DNA of 64,000 bases. Source: Rhizomicrobium sp. (lineage in GTDB: Bacteria; Pseudomonadota; Alphaproteobacteria; Micropepsales; Micropepsaceae). Location of the stretch: assembly GCA_037200385.1 (NCBI GenBank), contig JBBCGL010000001.1, positions 1,426,001-1,490,000 of the forward strand. Reading direction: 5' to 3'. How positions within the stretch are numbered: the stretch's first letter is position 1; the number at the start of each line of letters is the position of its first letter. This document shows, in pieces, positions 9,301-17,640 of the stretch. The notes under the pieces were generated by a model. That model was given only the letters and a program-made list of their open reading frames with translations. It searched no databases and was not told the DNA's origin. The translations under genes were made by a program, and so were the position numbers.

Positions 9301-10518
9301 GTGAAGTTCGATGTCTTCTGCGAAATCCAGCTGGCCAAGCCGTTTCCGCCCGACCATGAGCGGAAGCTGATCTTCGACACCATCGAAGAGGCGCGGGCCG
9401 CCGACAAGGCGGGCTTCGAGATCTGGTGGCAGGTCGAGCATCACGGCGCGCCCGAGTTCAGCTACAGCTCGGCGCCCGAGCTGATCCTCACCGCCATCGC
9501 GCTGAACACCCAACGCATGCATGTCGGCCACGCCGGCGTGCTGGCGCCGTTCCGCATCAACGGGCCGCTGCGGGTCGCCGAGCGCGCCGCGACGCTCGAC
9601 ATCCTGAGCGGCGGACGCTTCGAGCTCGGCCTCGCCAAGTCGGGCGGCAAGGAATGGGAGACCTTCGGCGTCGACCCCGAGACCGCGCGCGACGAGCTGC
9701 GCGAGGCGCTGCAGATGATCCCCAAGATGTGGACCGACGAGACCTTCAGCTGGAACAGCAAGATCTTCCAGATGCCCGAGCGCGAGGTCGTGCCGCGGCC
9801 GGTGCAGAAGCCGCATCCGCGCCTGTGGCAGACCGCAAGCAGCCCGGATTCGTTCCGCATGGCGGGCGAGCTGGGCGTCGGCGTGCTCGGCACCACGCTG
9901 CTGAGCCCGGTATCGTTCATGAAGGCGATGCTGGACGAATATGAAAAGGGCTTCGCGTCGCGCCAGGCCGCGGCCGGGCGCTTCCTCAATCATCAGAAGG
10001 GCGTCTTCACCTTCGTGCATGTCGCGGAATCGCGGAAGGAGGCGATCGCCAACGGCGCCGCCAAGGCCGCGCTGTGGTACGTCCATGCCGCGCCGATCGC
10101 CTTCAAGGTGCCGCGCTCGATCTGGTGGGACATGATCCGCGCCGGCCTCAGCCCGCATCTGGCGCGCAAATCGGCCAAGGAGATCGCGGCGCTCGAGGGC
10201 GCCGATCCGACCAGCCTGGAGATCGATGCCGACGAACTGCCGGTGATCGCGGTGCTCAAGCGCATGGCGCGCGGCGAGGACATCTCGAACGAGGAAGCCC
10301 ATGAGGTGCTGGAAGGCCTCGACTCGGTGATCATCGGCGACCCCGAGCACTGCGCCAGGAAGGCGGCGCTCTATGCCGGCATCGGCGCCGACCGGCTGAT
10401 GTGCCTGCTGCAGTTCGGCCGCATCCCGCACGAGGCGGTGCTGCGCAGCACGCGCCTGGCCGGAGAATATCTGATCCCGCAATTCGCCAAGCATCGCGCG
10501 AGCGCCGCCCAGGCGTGA
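9301..10518 (+). CDS. LLM-class flavin-dependent oxidoreductase (bacterial luciferase-like)
   Basis: A 405-residue TIM-barrel protein of the luciferase-like monooxygenase family: EARAADKAGFEIWWQVEHHG (about 30-49), the HVGHAGVLAPFRINGPLRVA segment, and the LDILSGGRFELGLAKSGG segment typical of the FMN-binding barrel. Members oxidise substrates with reduced FMN and O2, or use F420. Start: GTG at 9301, eight bases after a perfect AAGGAG at 9287-9292; the frame is open further upstream through the cyclase gene, but this site decides the start. It is the last gene of the VOC-cyclase-LLM operon. A Baeyer-Villiger or hydroxylating step before the hydrolases is plausible but inferred. Confidence 0.9.
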   Translation: MKFDVFCEIQLAKPFPPDHERKLIFDTIEEARAADKAGFEIWWQVEHHGAPEFSYSSAPELILTAIALNTQRMHVGHAGVLAPFRINGPLRVAERAATLDILSGGRFELGLAKSGGKEWETFGVDPETARDELREALQMIPKMWTDETFSWNSKIFQMPEREVVPRPVQKPHPRLWQTASSPDSFRMAGELGVGVLGTTLLSPVSFMKAMLDEYEKGFASRQAAAGRFLNHQKGVFTFVHVAESRKEAIANGAAKAALWYVHAAPIAFKVPRSIWWDMIRAGLSPHLARKSAKEIAALEGADPTSLEIDADELPVIAVLKRMARGEDISNEEAHEVLEGLDSVIIGDPEHCARKAALYAGIGADRLMCLLQFGRIPHEAVLRSTRLAGEYLIPQFAKHRASAAQA

Positions 10519-10522
10519 CGCA

Positions 10523-10563
10523 TGGCGGAACGCCGGCGGCCCCGGCCGTTCAGCGTTCCGCCA
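10523..10563. terminator. GC-rich hairpin between converging genes (possible bidirectional terminator)
   Basis: TGGCGGAACG (10523-10532) pairs with CGTTCCGCCA (10554-10563), with further pairing inside. It lies between the monooxygenase stop and the end of the TetR gene. It has no clear T tract, so termination is only a suggestion. Confidence 0.35.
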
Positions 10564-11164
10564 GATGGCTGGCGACCAGCGCGTCGGCCGCGTCCAGCAC
10601 GACCCGCGCCGGGCCGCCGGCCCCGAAGAGCTGGCCCGAGGCGTAGACGCCTTCGAACAGCAACATCAGCGCATCGCCGAGCCGGTCCGGCTCGCGCGCG
10701 CCCATCGCCGCGGCCAGTGCCGCGAGTCGGGCGCGGAACCGATTCTTGATGTCGCTCGCCACGATCCGCGCCGGATGCTTGCGGTCGGGGTATTCCACCG
10801 CTGCATTGGTGGTACCGCAGCCGCGATAGTCGCTCTTGCCCGCTTTTTGCTGGAGCTCCATGAGCCAGACGCGGAGCTGGCCCCGCGGATCGGCAGGGTT
10901 CGCGGCAACGGTCGCGTCGAAGCGCGCGATCCCCTCCTCGCCCATATGGCGCAGATAATCCGCCGCAAGCTCGTCTTTCGAGGGAAAACTGCGATAAAGG
11001 CTGGGTTTGGTGACGCCGGCGCGCGCCACGATCTCGTCGACGCCGACGGCGCGGATGCCCTGGCGATAGAAAAGATCGCGCGCGGATTCCCGGATGCGGT
11101 CGGCCGCGCGCTTGTGCGGCTTGGGAACCTTGCGGACGGACGGCACAGGCTTTCTTTTTGTCAC
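10550..11164 (-). CDS. TetR/AcrR-family regulator of the adjacent RND pump
   Basis: A 204-residue regulator: a basic N-terminus (MTKRKPVPSVRKVPKPHKR), then a TetR helix-turn-helix (about 21-66; GVDEIVARAGVTKPSLYRSF). The rest is the ligand-binding half of AcrR/QacR-like proteins that bind several inhibitors, with Cys116 in YRGCGTTNAAVEYPD near the pocket region. The start is a GTG at 11164, behind AAGGCGAAGGG. The gene is divergent from the RND pump and adaptor genes, and three copies of a GTTACCG-type site lie between them (11184-11245), so it very probably represses both its own gene and the pump. Confidence 0.9.
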   Translation of the reverse strand: MTKRKPVPSVRKVPKPHKRAADRIRESARDLFYRQGIRAVGVDEIVARAGVTKPSLYRSFPSKDELAADYLRHMGEEGIARFDATVAANPADPRGQLRVWLMELQQKAGKSDYRGCGTTNAAVEYPDRKHPARIVASDIKNRFRARLAALAAAMGAREPDRLGDALMLLFEGVYASGQLFGAGGPARVVLDAADALVASHLAER

Positions 11165-11183
11165 AGCCCTTCGCCTTGACGGT

Positions 11184-11245
11184 GTTACCGAGCGGTACCT
11201 ATATAGCGCCGCACAACGTACCGGTCGGTAACATAGGTCGGTACC
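11184..11245. promoter_or_regulatory. Three operator-like repeats in the TetR/RND divergent promoter
   Basis: GTTACCGAGCGGTACC (11184-11199), CGTACCGGTCGGTAAC (11217-11232; minus strand GTTACCGACCGGTACG) and AGGTCGGTACC (11235-11245) are copies of one site in both orientations. The first lies 20 bases from the TetR start; all lie upstream of the pump gene. This is the normal arrangement of operators for an AcrR-type repressor, and CCTATATAG between the first two could be a -10 region. Confidence 0.7.
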
Positions 11246-11390
11246 CCTCTTGCCGCAAGCCGTCGGGGGACGGTCCGGCCTCGAGACGTTGCGCGACGCG
11301 GTTCGGCGCCTCGAACCGCACGGGGATAGCGCCGCCGGGCATCGGGTCCGGCGGAGAGTTCATTTCTGGAAGCCTCAAAGGCGTCTTTGC

Positions 11391-14300
11391 ATGACCTGGA
11401 TCGTCCGTGTAGCGCTGGAGAGACCCCTCACCTTCATCGTGATGGCGATCCTGATCGTCATCGTGGGTCCGCTGGCGGCGCTGTCGATGCCGACCGACAT
11501 CTTCCCCGACATCAAGATCCCGGTGATCGGCGTCGCCTTCCAGTTCACCGGCCTGTCGCCCGACGAGATGGCCGGCCGCATCATCACGCCTTACGAGCGC
11601 GTGCTCACGACCACCGTCAACGACATCGAGCATATCGAGAGCACCTCGCTGCCGGGCATGGGGATCGAGAAGATCTATTTCCAGCCGGGCGTCGACATCC
11701 GCACCGCGACGGCGCAGGTCACCTCGATCTCGCAGACCGTGCTCAAGCAGATGCCGCCGGGCTCCACGCCGCCGCTGATCCTGAACTACAACGCCTCGAC
11801 CGTGCCGATCCTGCAGCTCGCCTTCTCCGGCGACCACATGTCGGAGCAGCAGGTGCTCGACCTGGCGCAGAATTTCGTGCGGCCGGTGCTGTCGACGATC
11901 CCCGGCGCCGCGATCCCCTATTCCTATGGCGGCAAGGTGCGCCAGCTGCAGATCGACCTCGATTCGCAGGCCCTGCAGGCCAAGCAGCTTTCGGCGCAGG
12001 ACGTGGAGAACGCCATCGCGGCGCAGAACCAGATCCTGCCAGCCGGCACGGTGAAGTTCGGCGCGACGCAGTACACCGTCAAGCTGAACGACGCGCCGGA
12101 GACGATCGAGGACCTCAACAACATCCCGATCAAGACGATGAACGGCGCGACGGTCTATATCCGCGACGTCGGGCATGTGCGCGACGGCAACCCGCCGCAG
12201 CAGAGCATCGTGCATGTCGACGGCGCGCGCGCCGTGCTGACCACCATCCTCAAGACCGGCTCGGCCTCGACCCTCGACATCGTGCAGGGCGTCAAGGACC
12301 TGCTGCCCAAGATCGCCGCGACGCTGCCGCCGGCTTTCAAGGTCAACCTGCTCAACGACCAGTCGGTGTTCGTGAAGGCCGCGATCTCCGGCGTGGTGCG
12401 CGAAGGCATCATCGCCGCCGCGCTGACCAGCCTGATGATCCTGCTCTTCCTCGGCAGCTGGCGCTCGACCGTGATCATCGCGATCTCGATCCCGCTGGCG
12501 ATCCTCTGCGCCCTGGCGGGGCTGTGGTATTACGGCCAGACGCTCAACATCATGACGCTGGGCGGCCTGGCGCTGGCGGTCGGCATCCTGGTCGACGACG
12601 CGACGGTGACGATCGAGAACATCAACTGGCATCTCGAGCACGGCAAGGACGTCAAGACCGCGATCCTCGACGGCGCGCAGCAGATCGTGCAGCCCGCCTT
12701 CGTCTCGCTGCTCTGCATCTGCATCGTGTTCGTGCCGATGTTCGCGCTGAAAGGCGTCGCCGGATTCCTGTTCGTGCCGATGGCCGAGGCGGTGGTGTTC
12801 GCGATGATCGCGTCCTTCATCCTGTCGCGCACCCTGGTGCCGACCATGGCGATGTACTTGCTGCAGCCGCATAGCGACGCGGCGCATGCGGCGGCGCTCG
12901 GCAACAATGCGTTTTCCCGCTTCCAGCGCGGCTTCGAGACGCGGTTCGATCGCTTCCGCGAGGGCTACCGCAACCTGCTGGCGATGGCGCTGGCCAATGC
13001 CAGGATCTTCGTCATCGGCTTCCTCGGCTTCGTGCTGGTGTCGTTCGTGCTCTACCCGTTCCTGGGCTCGAACTTCTTCCCGTCGGTCGATGCGGGCCAG
13101 ATCACGCTGCATGTCCGCCCGCCGGTCGGCACGCGCATCGAGCATGCCGCGGCGATGTTCGGCGACATCGAACGCGAGATCCGCAGGACGATCCCGCCGA
13201 GCGAGCTGTCGTCGATCGTCGACAATATCGGCCTGCCCACCAGCTCGATCAACACGGTCTACAACAATTCCGGCCTGATCGGTTACCAGGACGGCGACAT
13301 CTATGTGACGCTGAACGGCAATCACCACGCCACCGCGGACTATGTGCGGCGGCTGCGCGAGAAACTGCCGGTGCAATTCCCCGGCACGACCTTCTCCTTC
13401 CTGCCCGCCGACATCATCAGCCAGATCCTGAACTTCGGCGCGCCGGCGCCGATCGACCTGCAGATCGCGGGGCCGAAGCTCGACAAGGACAGCGGCTATG
13501 CGCTGATGCTGCTGGGCAAGCTGCGCGGCATCCGCGGCCTGGCCGATGCGCGCATGCAGCAATCCTTCCGCAATCCGCAGCTGCGGGTCGACGTCGACCG
13601 CTCGCGCATGGCGCAGCTCGGCCTGACCGAGCGCGACGTGACCAACAGCGTGGTCACCTCGCTGGCGGGCAGCTCGCAGACCGCGCCGACCTTCTGGCTC
13701 AATCCGCAGACCGGCGTGTCCTATCCGATCGTGGCGCAGACGCCCGAATACCAGGTGAGCAGCCTGGCGGCGCTGCAGAACGTGCCGGTGACCGGCAGCT
13801 CCGGCGGGCTGCAGATCCTGGGCGGCCTGGGCAAGATCAGCCGCGAGCAATCCAATGCCGTGGTCTCGCACTATAACGTGCAGCCGACGATCGACCTCTA
13901 TGCGACGACGCAGGACCGCGACCTGGGCGGCGTGACGAGCGACGTGCGGGCGCTGATCGCGGCGACGGCGAAGGACCTGCCCAAGGGCGTGACGGTCAAC
14001 TTGCGCGGCCAGGCCGTGACGATGGACGCGGCGTTCACCGGCCTGTCCTATGGACTGCTCGCGGCCATCGTGCTGATCTATCTGCTGATCGTGGTGAACT
14101 TCCAGTCCTGGCTCGACCCTTTCGTGATCGTCACCGCCCTGCCCGCGGCGCTGGCCGGCATCCTGTGGATGCTGTTCGGCACCGGCACGACGCTGTCGGT
14201 GCCGGCGCTGACCGGCGCGATCATGTGCATGGGCGTCGCGACAGCGAACTCGATCCTGGTGGTGAGCTTCGCGCGCGAGCGCCTCGATGCCACCGGAGAC

Positions 14301-14588
14301 GCCGCGCTGGCGGCGATCGAGGCCGGCGTCACCCGCTTTCGCCCGGTGCTGATGACGGCGCTCGCCATGGTCATCGGCATGGCGCCGATGGCGCTGGGCC
14401 TGGGCGAAGGCGGCGAGCAGAATGCGCCGCTGGGCCGCGCGGTGATCGGCGGCCTCGTTTTCGCGACCTGTGCGACGCTGATCTTCGTGCCGGTCGTGTT
14501 CAGCATCGTTCACGGCCGCAAGGCCGCCAAGACAAGCGGCGACGCGCATCCCAGCGCGCCGCCGGCCGGAGACCCTGCCTATGCCTGA
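11391..14588 (+). CDS. RND-family efflux pump, inner-membrane transporter subunit
   Basis: A 1065-residue proton antiporter of the AcrB/HAE1 superfamily. Transmembrane helix 1 is at about residues 12-31, with the conserved FPDIKIPVIGV start of the porter domain. The TM4 proton-relay motif AVGILVDDATVTIEN gives Asp402 and Asp403. A second large periplasmic loop follows the helix at about 540-560, and C-terminal helices follow with GNxxxxxGL-like segments. It exports drugs, solvents or toxic intermediates from the periplasm or inner leaflet. ATG at 11391 matches family N-termini; the open frame upstream covers the operators. The adaptor gene overlaps its last 8 bases. No outer-membrane factor is encoded next to it, so a TolC-type partner elsewhere is expected. 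Confidence 0.95.
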   Translation: MTWIVRVALERPLTFIVMAILIVIVGPLAALSMPTDIFPDIKIPVIGVAFQFTGLSPDEMAGRIITPYERVLTTTVNDIEHIESTSLPGMGIEKIYFQPGVDIRTATAQVTSISQTVLKQMPPGSTPPLILNYNASTVPILQLAFSGDHMSEQQVLDLAQNFVRPVLSTIPGAAIPYSYGGKVRQLQIDLDSQALQAKQLSAQDVENAIAAQNQILPAGTVKFGATQYTVKLNDAPETIEDLNNIPIKTMNGATVYIRDVGHVRDGNPPQQSIVHVDGARAVLTTILKTGSASTLDIVQGVKDLLPKIAATLPPAFKVNLLNDQSVFVKAAISGVVREGIIAAALTSLMILLFLGSWRSTVIIAISIPLAILCALAGLWYYGQTLNIMTLGGLALAVGILVDDATVTIENINWHLEHGKDVKTAILDGAQQIVQPAFVSLLCICIVFVPMFALKGVAGFLFVPMAEAVVFAMIASFILSRTLVPTMAMYLLQPHSDAAHAAALGNNAFSRFQRGFETRFDRFREGYRNLLAMALANARIFVIGFLGFVLVSFVLYPFLGSNFFPSVDAGQITLHVRPPVGTRIEHAAAMFGDIEREIRRTIPPSELSSIVDNIGLPTSSINTVYNNSGLIGYQDGDIYVTLNGNHHATADYVRRLREKLPVQFPGTTFSFLPADIISQILNFGAPAPIDLQIAGPKLDKDSGYALMLLGKLRGIRGLADARMQQSFRNPQLRVDVDRSRMAQLGLTERDVTNSVVTSLAGSSQTAPTFWLNPQTGVSYPIVAQTPEYQVSSLAALQNVPVTGSSGGLQILGGLGKISREQSNAVVSHYNVQPTIDLYATTQDRDLGGVTSDVRALIAATAKDLPKGVTVNLRGQAVTMDAAFTGLSYGLLAAIVLIYLLIVVNFQSWLDPFVIVTALPAALAGILWMLFGTGTTLSVPALTGAIMCMGVATANSILVVSFARERLDATGDAALAAIEAGVTRFRPVLMTALAMVIGMAPMALGLGEGGEQNAPLGRAVIGGLVFATCATLIFVPVVFSIVHGRKAAKTSGDAHPSAPPAGDPAYA

Positions 14589-15744
14589 GGATCGCAATCT
14601 GCTCGGCTATGTTCCGCCGCGGCGCCTGAAGCTCGTCGGCATCGTCGCCGCCGTCGTCGCGGTGCTGATCGTGGTCGTGGGCCTCGTCACGCGGGTGACG
14701 GCGAGCCGCCAGGTCGATGTGTGGACGCAGGCCAACGCGCTGCCCACCGTCAGCGTGATCAATCTTGCGGTCAACGAGAAGGGCAATCTCGTCCTGCCCG
14801 GCAATGTTCAGGCCTTCAACAGCGCGCAGCTCTATGCCCGGGTCAGCGGCTACCTGAAGAAATGGTACGTCGACATCGGCGCCAAGGTGAAGGCCGGGCA
14901 GCTGCTCGCCGAGATCGACGTTCCGGACCAGGATGCGCAGCTTGCGCAGGCACGGGCCGATCTCAACACCGCGATCGCCAACCAGAAGCTCTCGGCCGAG
15001 ACGGCCAAGCGCTGGAACATGCTGGCCAAGCTGAACGCCGTGGCGCCGCAGGACGTGGACGAGAAGAACGCCGACCTCGCCGCCAAGACCGCAGCGGTCG
15101 CCTCGGCCCGCTCCAATGTGGACCGCTTGGCCGACCTGACGAAGTTCAAGAGCATCACCGCGCCGTTCGACGGCACGGTGACCAGCCGCGGCGTCGACGT
15201 CGGCGCGCTGGTCACGGTCGGCACGGGCACGGTCGGCGCCACGCCGCTCTTCACCGTCGCCGACGACAGCAAGGTGCGCATCTATGTGAACGTGCCGCAG
15301 AACTACACCACCCAGATCAAGCCCGGCATGACGGCGAGCTTCACCGTGCCGCAGCATCCCGGGCAGGTCTTCACCGCGACGCTGGCCGCCAATGCCGAGT
15401 CGGTGAACACCCAGACCGGGACGGTGCTGATCCAGCTGCTGGCCGACAATTCGCAGAACCTGCTCAATCCGGGCGACTACACGCAGGTGACGTTCAACCT
15501 GCCGGCGAGCCTCGACGCCATCCGGCTTCCGGCCAGCGCGTTGATCTTCGGCGACAACGGCACGGCGGTCGCGGTGGTCGGTCCGAAGAACCGCGTCGTG
15601 GTGAAGCCCGTGACGATCCTGCGCGACTTCGGCACCGCGGTGGAGATCGCCGGCAGCCTGACGCACCGGGACCGCGTGATCGACAATCCGCCCGACTCGC
15701 TGCGTGCGGGCGACGAAGTGCGGCCGGCGGCGCAGGGGTCCTAA
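14581..15744 (+). CDS. RND efflux periplasmic adaptor (membrane-fusion protein)
   Basis: A 387-residue adaptor anchored by one N-terminal transmembrane helix (about 17-38). It has the usual order: barrel-sandwich/lipoyl half (YARVSGYLKKWYVDIGAKVKAGQLLAEID, about 86-114), alpha-helical hairpin (about 115-185), second lipoyl half (FKSITAPFDGTVTSRGVDVG), then beta-barrel and membrane-proximal domains. It links the pump to an outer-membrane channel. The ATG overlaps the pump gene by 8 bases, so the two are translationally coupled. The order pump-then-adaptor is the reverse of the acrAB layout. The gene is the last of the operon. Confidence 0.93.
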   Translation: MPEDRNLLGYVPPRRLKLVGIVAAVVAVLIVVVGLVTRVTASRQVDVWTQANALPTVSVINLAVNEKGNLVLPGNVQAFNSAQLYARVSGYLKKWYVDIGAKVKAGQLLAEIDVPDQDAQLAQARADLNTAIANQKLSAETAKRWNMLAKLNAVAPQDVDEKNADLAAKTAAVASARSNVDRLADLTKFKSITAPFDGTVTSRGVDVGALVTVGTGTVGATPLFTVADDSKVRIYVNVPQNYTTQIKPGMTASFTVPQHPGQVFTATLAANAESVNTQTGTVLIQLLADNSQNLLNPGDYTQVTFNLPASLDAIRLPASALIFGDNGTAVAVVGPKNRVVVKPVTILRDFGTAVEIAGSLTHRDRVIDNPPDSLRAGDEVRPAAQGS

Positions 15745-15818
15745 GCTTTTTTTCCCGGCAGGCGCCGCGGTTGAGACCCGACGGCGGGCGAGGCATCCTG
15801 CTCGAGCCTTGGCGCGAG

Positions 15819-15855
15819 CGATTATGATTGAATATGACGTTTTCTGGCCTATAAT
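15819..15855 (+). promoter_or_regulatory. Sigma-70-like promoter with shared upstream motif
   Basis: TTGAAT (15828-15833) and TATAAT (15850-15855) are separated by 16 bases, 51 bases before the acyl-CoA synthetase start. The -35 region overlaps CGATTATGATTGAATATG (15819-15836). This 18-mer recurs with one change on the minus strand upstream of the TonB receptor at 25076 (25182-25199), which suggests shared control. Confidence 0.6.
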
Positions 15856-15906
15856 GCCCGAAAAGCAATGCGGCCCGGGACACGGACGCAATATATAAGG
15901 TGAGGG

Positions 15907-17592
15907 ATGCCGGAGAGCCTTGTCCGCGGTGCGGAGTCGCCACCGCTTCTCGAATGCACGATCGGCGACGCATTGGCGGCGACCATCGCCCGGGCGCCGG
16001 AGCGCGAGGCGCTGGTGTCGCGCCATCAAGGCATCCGCTGGTCCTATGCCGAATTCGGCCGGCGGGTGGATGAACTCGCGGCGGGATTCCTGGCCCTGGG
16101 CCTGGCGCGCGGCGACCGGGTCGGCATCTGGGCGCCCAATTGCGCCGAATGGGTGCTGACGCAATTCGCGACGGCGAAGGCGGGGCTCGTGCTGGTCACG
16201 ATCAATCCGGCCTATCGCCTGTCGGAAGTCGAATACACGCTGAACAAGGTGGGGGTCGCGGCGCTGCTCTGCGCCGACCGCTTCAAGACCAGCGACTATA
16301 CCGGGATGATCGAGGCGCTGGCGCCGGAGATCGCCGCCTGTGCGCCGGGCGCGTTGCGGGCCGAGCGGCTGCCGGCGCTGAAGAGCGTCATCCGGATCGA
16401 CGGGGAGGTGCGGCCGGGCTGGTTCGCCTTCGACGCCATCTCGGCCCTGGCGACGCCGGCGAGCCGCGCCGCACTGGGCGAGATCGCGCCGCAGCTCGAC
16501 GCCAACGATCCGATCAACATCCAGTTCACCAGCGGAACGACCGGCCTGCCGAAAGGCGCCACGCTCTCCCACCGCAACATCCTCAACAACGGGTACTTCA
16601 CCGGGCTGCGCATGGCGCTGGGGCCGGAAGACCGGCTGTGCATCCCCGTGCCGCTCTATCATTGCTTCGGCATGGTGCTGGGGACGCTGGCCTGCGTCGC
16701 CCATGGCGCGGCGATGGTCTTCCCCGCGGCGGGGTTCGATCCGCTGTCGGTCCTGGAGACCGTGGCGGCCGAACGCTGCACCGCGCTGCACGGCGTGCCG
16801 ACGATGTTCATCGCCGAGCTCGAGCATCCGCGCTTCGCGGAATTCGACCTCTCGAGCCTGCGCACCGGGATCATGGCGGGCGCGCCCTGCCCCGTCGAGA
16901 TCATGCGCCGGGTGATCGACAAGATGCACATGCGCGCGATCACCATTGCCTATGGCATGACGGAGACCAGCCCGGTCAGCTTCCAGAGCACGCCGGACGA
17001 TCCCGTGGAGCGCCGCGTCTCGACCGTCGGCCGCGTCCTGCCGCATATCGCGGTGAAGATCGTCGACGAGACGGGCCGGATCGTGGCGCCCGGCGCGCGC
17101 GGCGAGCTGTGCACGAGAGGCTATTCCGTGATGCTCGGCTATTGGGACGAGCCGGAGAAGACCGCCGAGGCGATCGATGCCGAGGGCTGGATGCACAGCG
17201 GCGATCTCGCGGTGATCGACGCGGCCGGCTATTGCAACATCGTCGGCCGGCTCAAGGACATGGTGATCCGCGGCGGCGAGAACATCTATCCGCGTGAGGT
17301 CGAGGAATTCCTCTTCCGCCACCCGAAGATCGAGGACGTGCAGATCGTCGGCGTGCCGGATGCGAAATACGGCGAGGAATTGTGCGCCTGGATAAGGCTG
17401 CGCCAGGGCGAGCAGGCCGACGCGGAGGAGATCGTCGCCTTCTGCCGCGGCCAGATCGCGCACTACAAGGTGCCGCGCTACATCCGCTTCGTCGACGAAT
17501 TCCCGATGACCGTCACCGGCAAGATCCAGAAATTCGTCATCCGCAACACGATGATCGAAGAACTCGCGCTCAGCGAAGCCAAGACCGCCTGA
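15907..17592 (+). CDS. AMP-binding acyl-CoA synthetase/ligase
   Basis: A 561-residue member of the adenylate-forming ligase family, with the P-loop [10 protein letters not shown] at residues 208-217, the [10 protein letters not shown]5 motif in the middle, the SGDLAVID A7 block and the C-terminal catalytic lysine in [10 protein letters not shown]. It activates a carboxylic acid with ATP and CoA through an acyl-AMP; the overall sequence is of the medium/long-chain or aryl acid group (FadD3/AcsF-like), and the exact acid is uncertain. It has its own promoter (15828-15855). The tannase-type esterase follows 48 bases downstream on the same strand, so it may activate the acid freed by that esterase, for example a hydroxycinnamate or benzoate. 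That pairing is inference. Confidence 0.92.
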   Translation: MPESLVRGAESPPLLECTIGDALAATIARAPEREALVSRHQGIRWSYAEFGRRVDELAAGFLALGLARGDRVGIWAPNCAEWVLTQFATAKAGLVLVTINPAYRLSEVEYTLNKVGVAALLCADRFKTSDYTGMIEALAPEIAACAPGALRAERLPALKSVIRIDGEVRPGWFAFDAISALATPASRAALGEIAPQLDANDPINIQFTSGTTGLPKGATLSHRNILNNGYFTGLRMALGPEDRLCIPVPLYHCFGMVLGTLACVAHGAAMVFPAAGFDPLSVLETVAAERCTALHGVPTMFIAELEHPRFAEFDLSSLRTGIMAGAPCPVEIMRRVIDKMHMRAITIAYGMTETSPVSFQSTPDDPVERRVSTVGRVLPHIAVKIVDETGRIVAPGARGELCTRGYSVMLGYWDEPEKTAEAIDAEGWMHSGDLAVIDAAGYCNIVGRLKDMVIRGGENIYPREVEEFLFRHPKIEDVQIVGVPDAKYGEELCAWIRLRQGEQADAEEIVAFCRGQIAHYKVPRYIRFVDEFPMTVTGKIQKFVIRNTMIEELALSEAKTA

Positions 17593-17640
17593 AGGCGGCG
17601 ACGACGCTTTTCCACAGTATCACCCCAAGGAGGACATTCC

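Noticed and set aside
11199-14597. Very long open frame on the minus strand opposite the RND pump gene (about 1130 codons)
   Set aside because: High-GC codon use in the real gene leaves the opposite frame free of stops. Its translation is Arg/His/Gln-rich without domains, and the pump gene explains the DNA.
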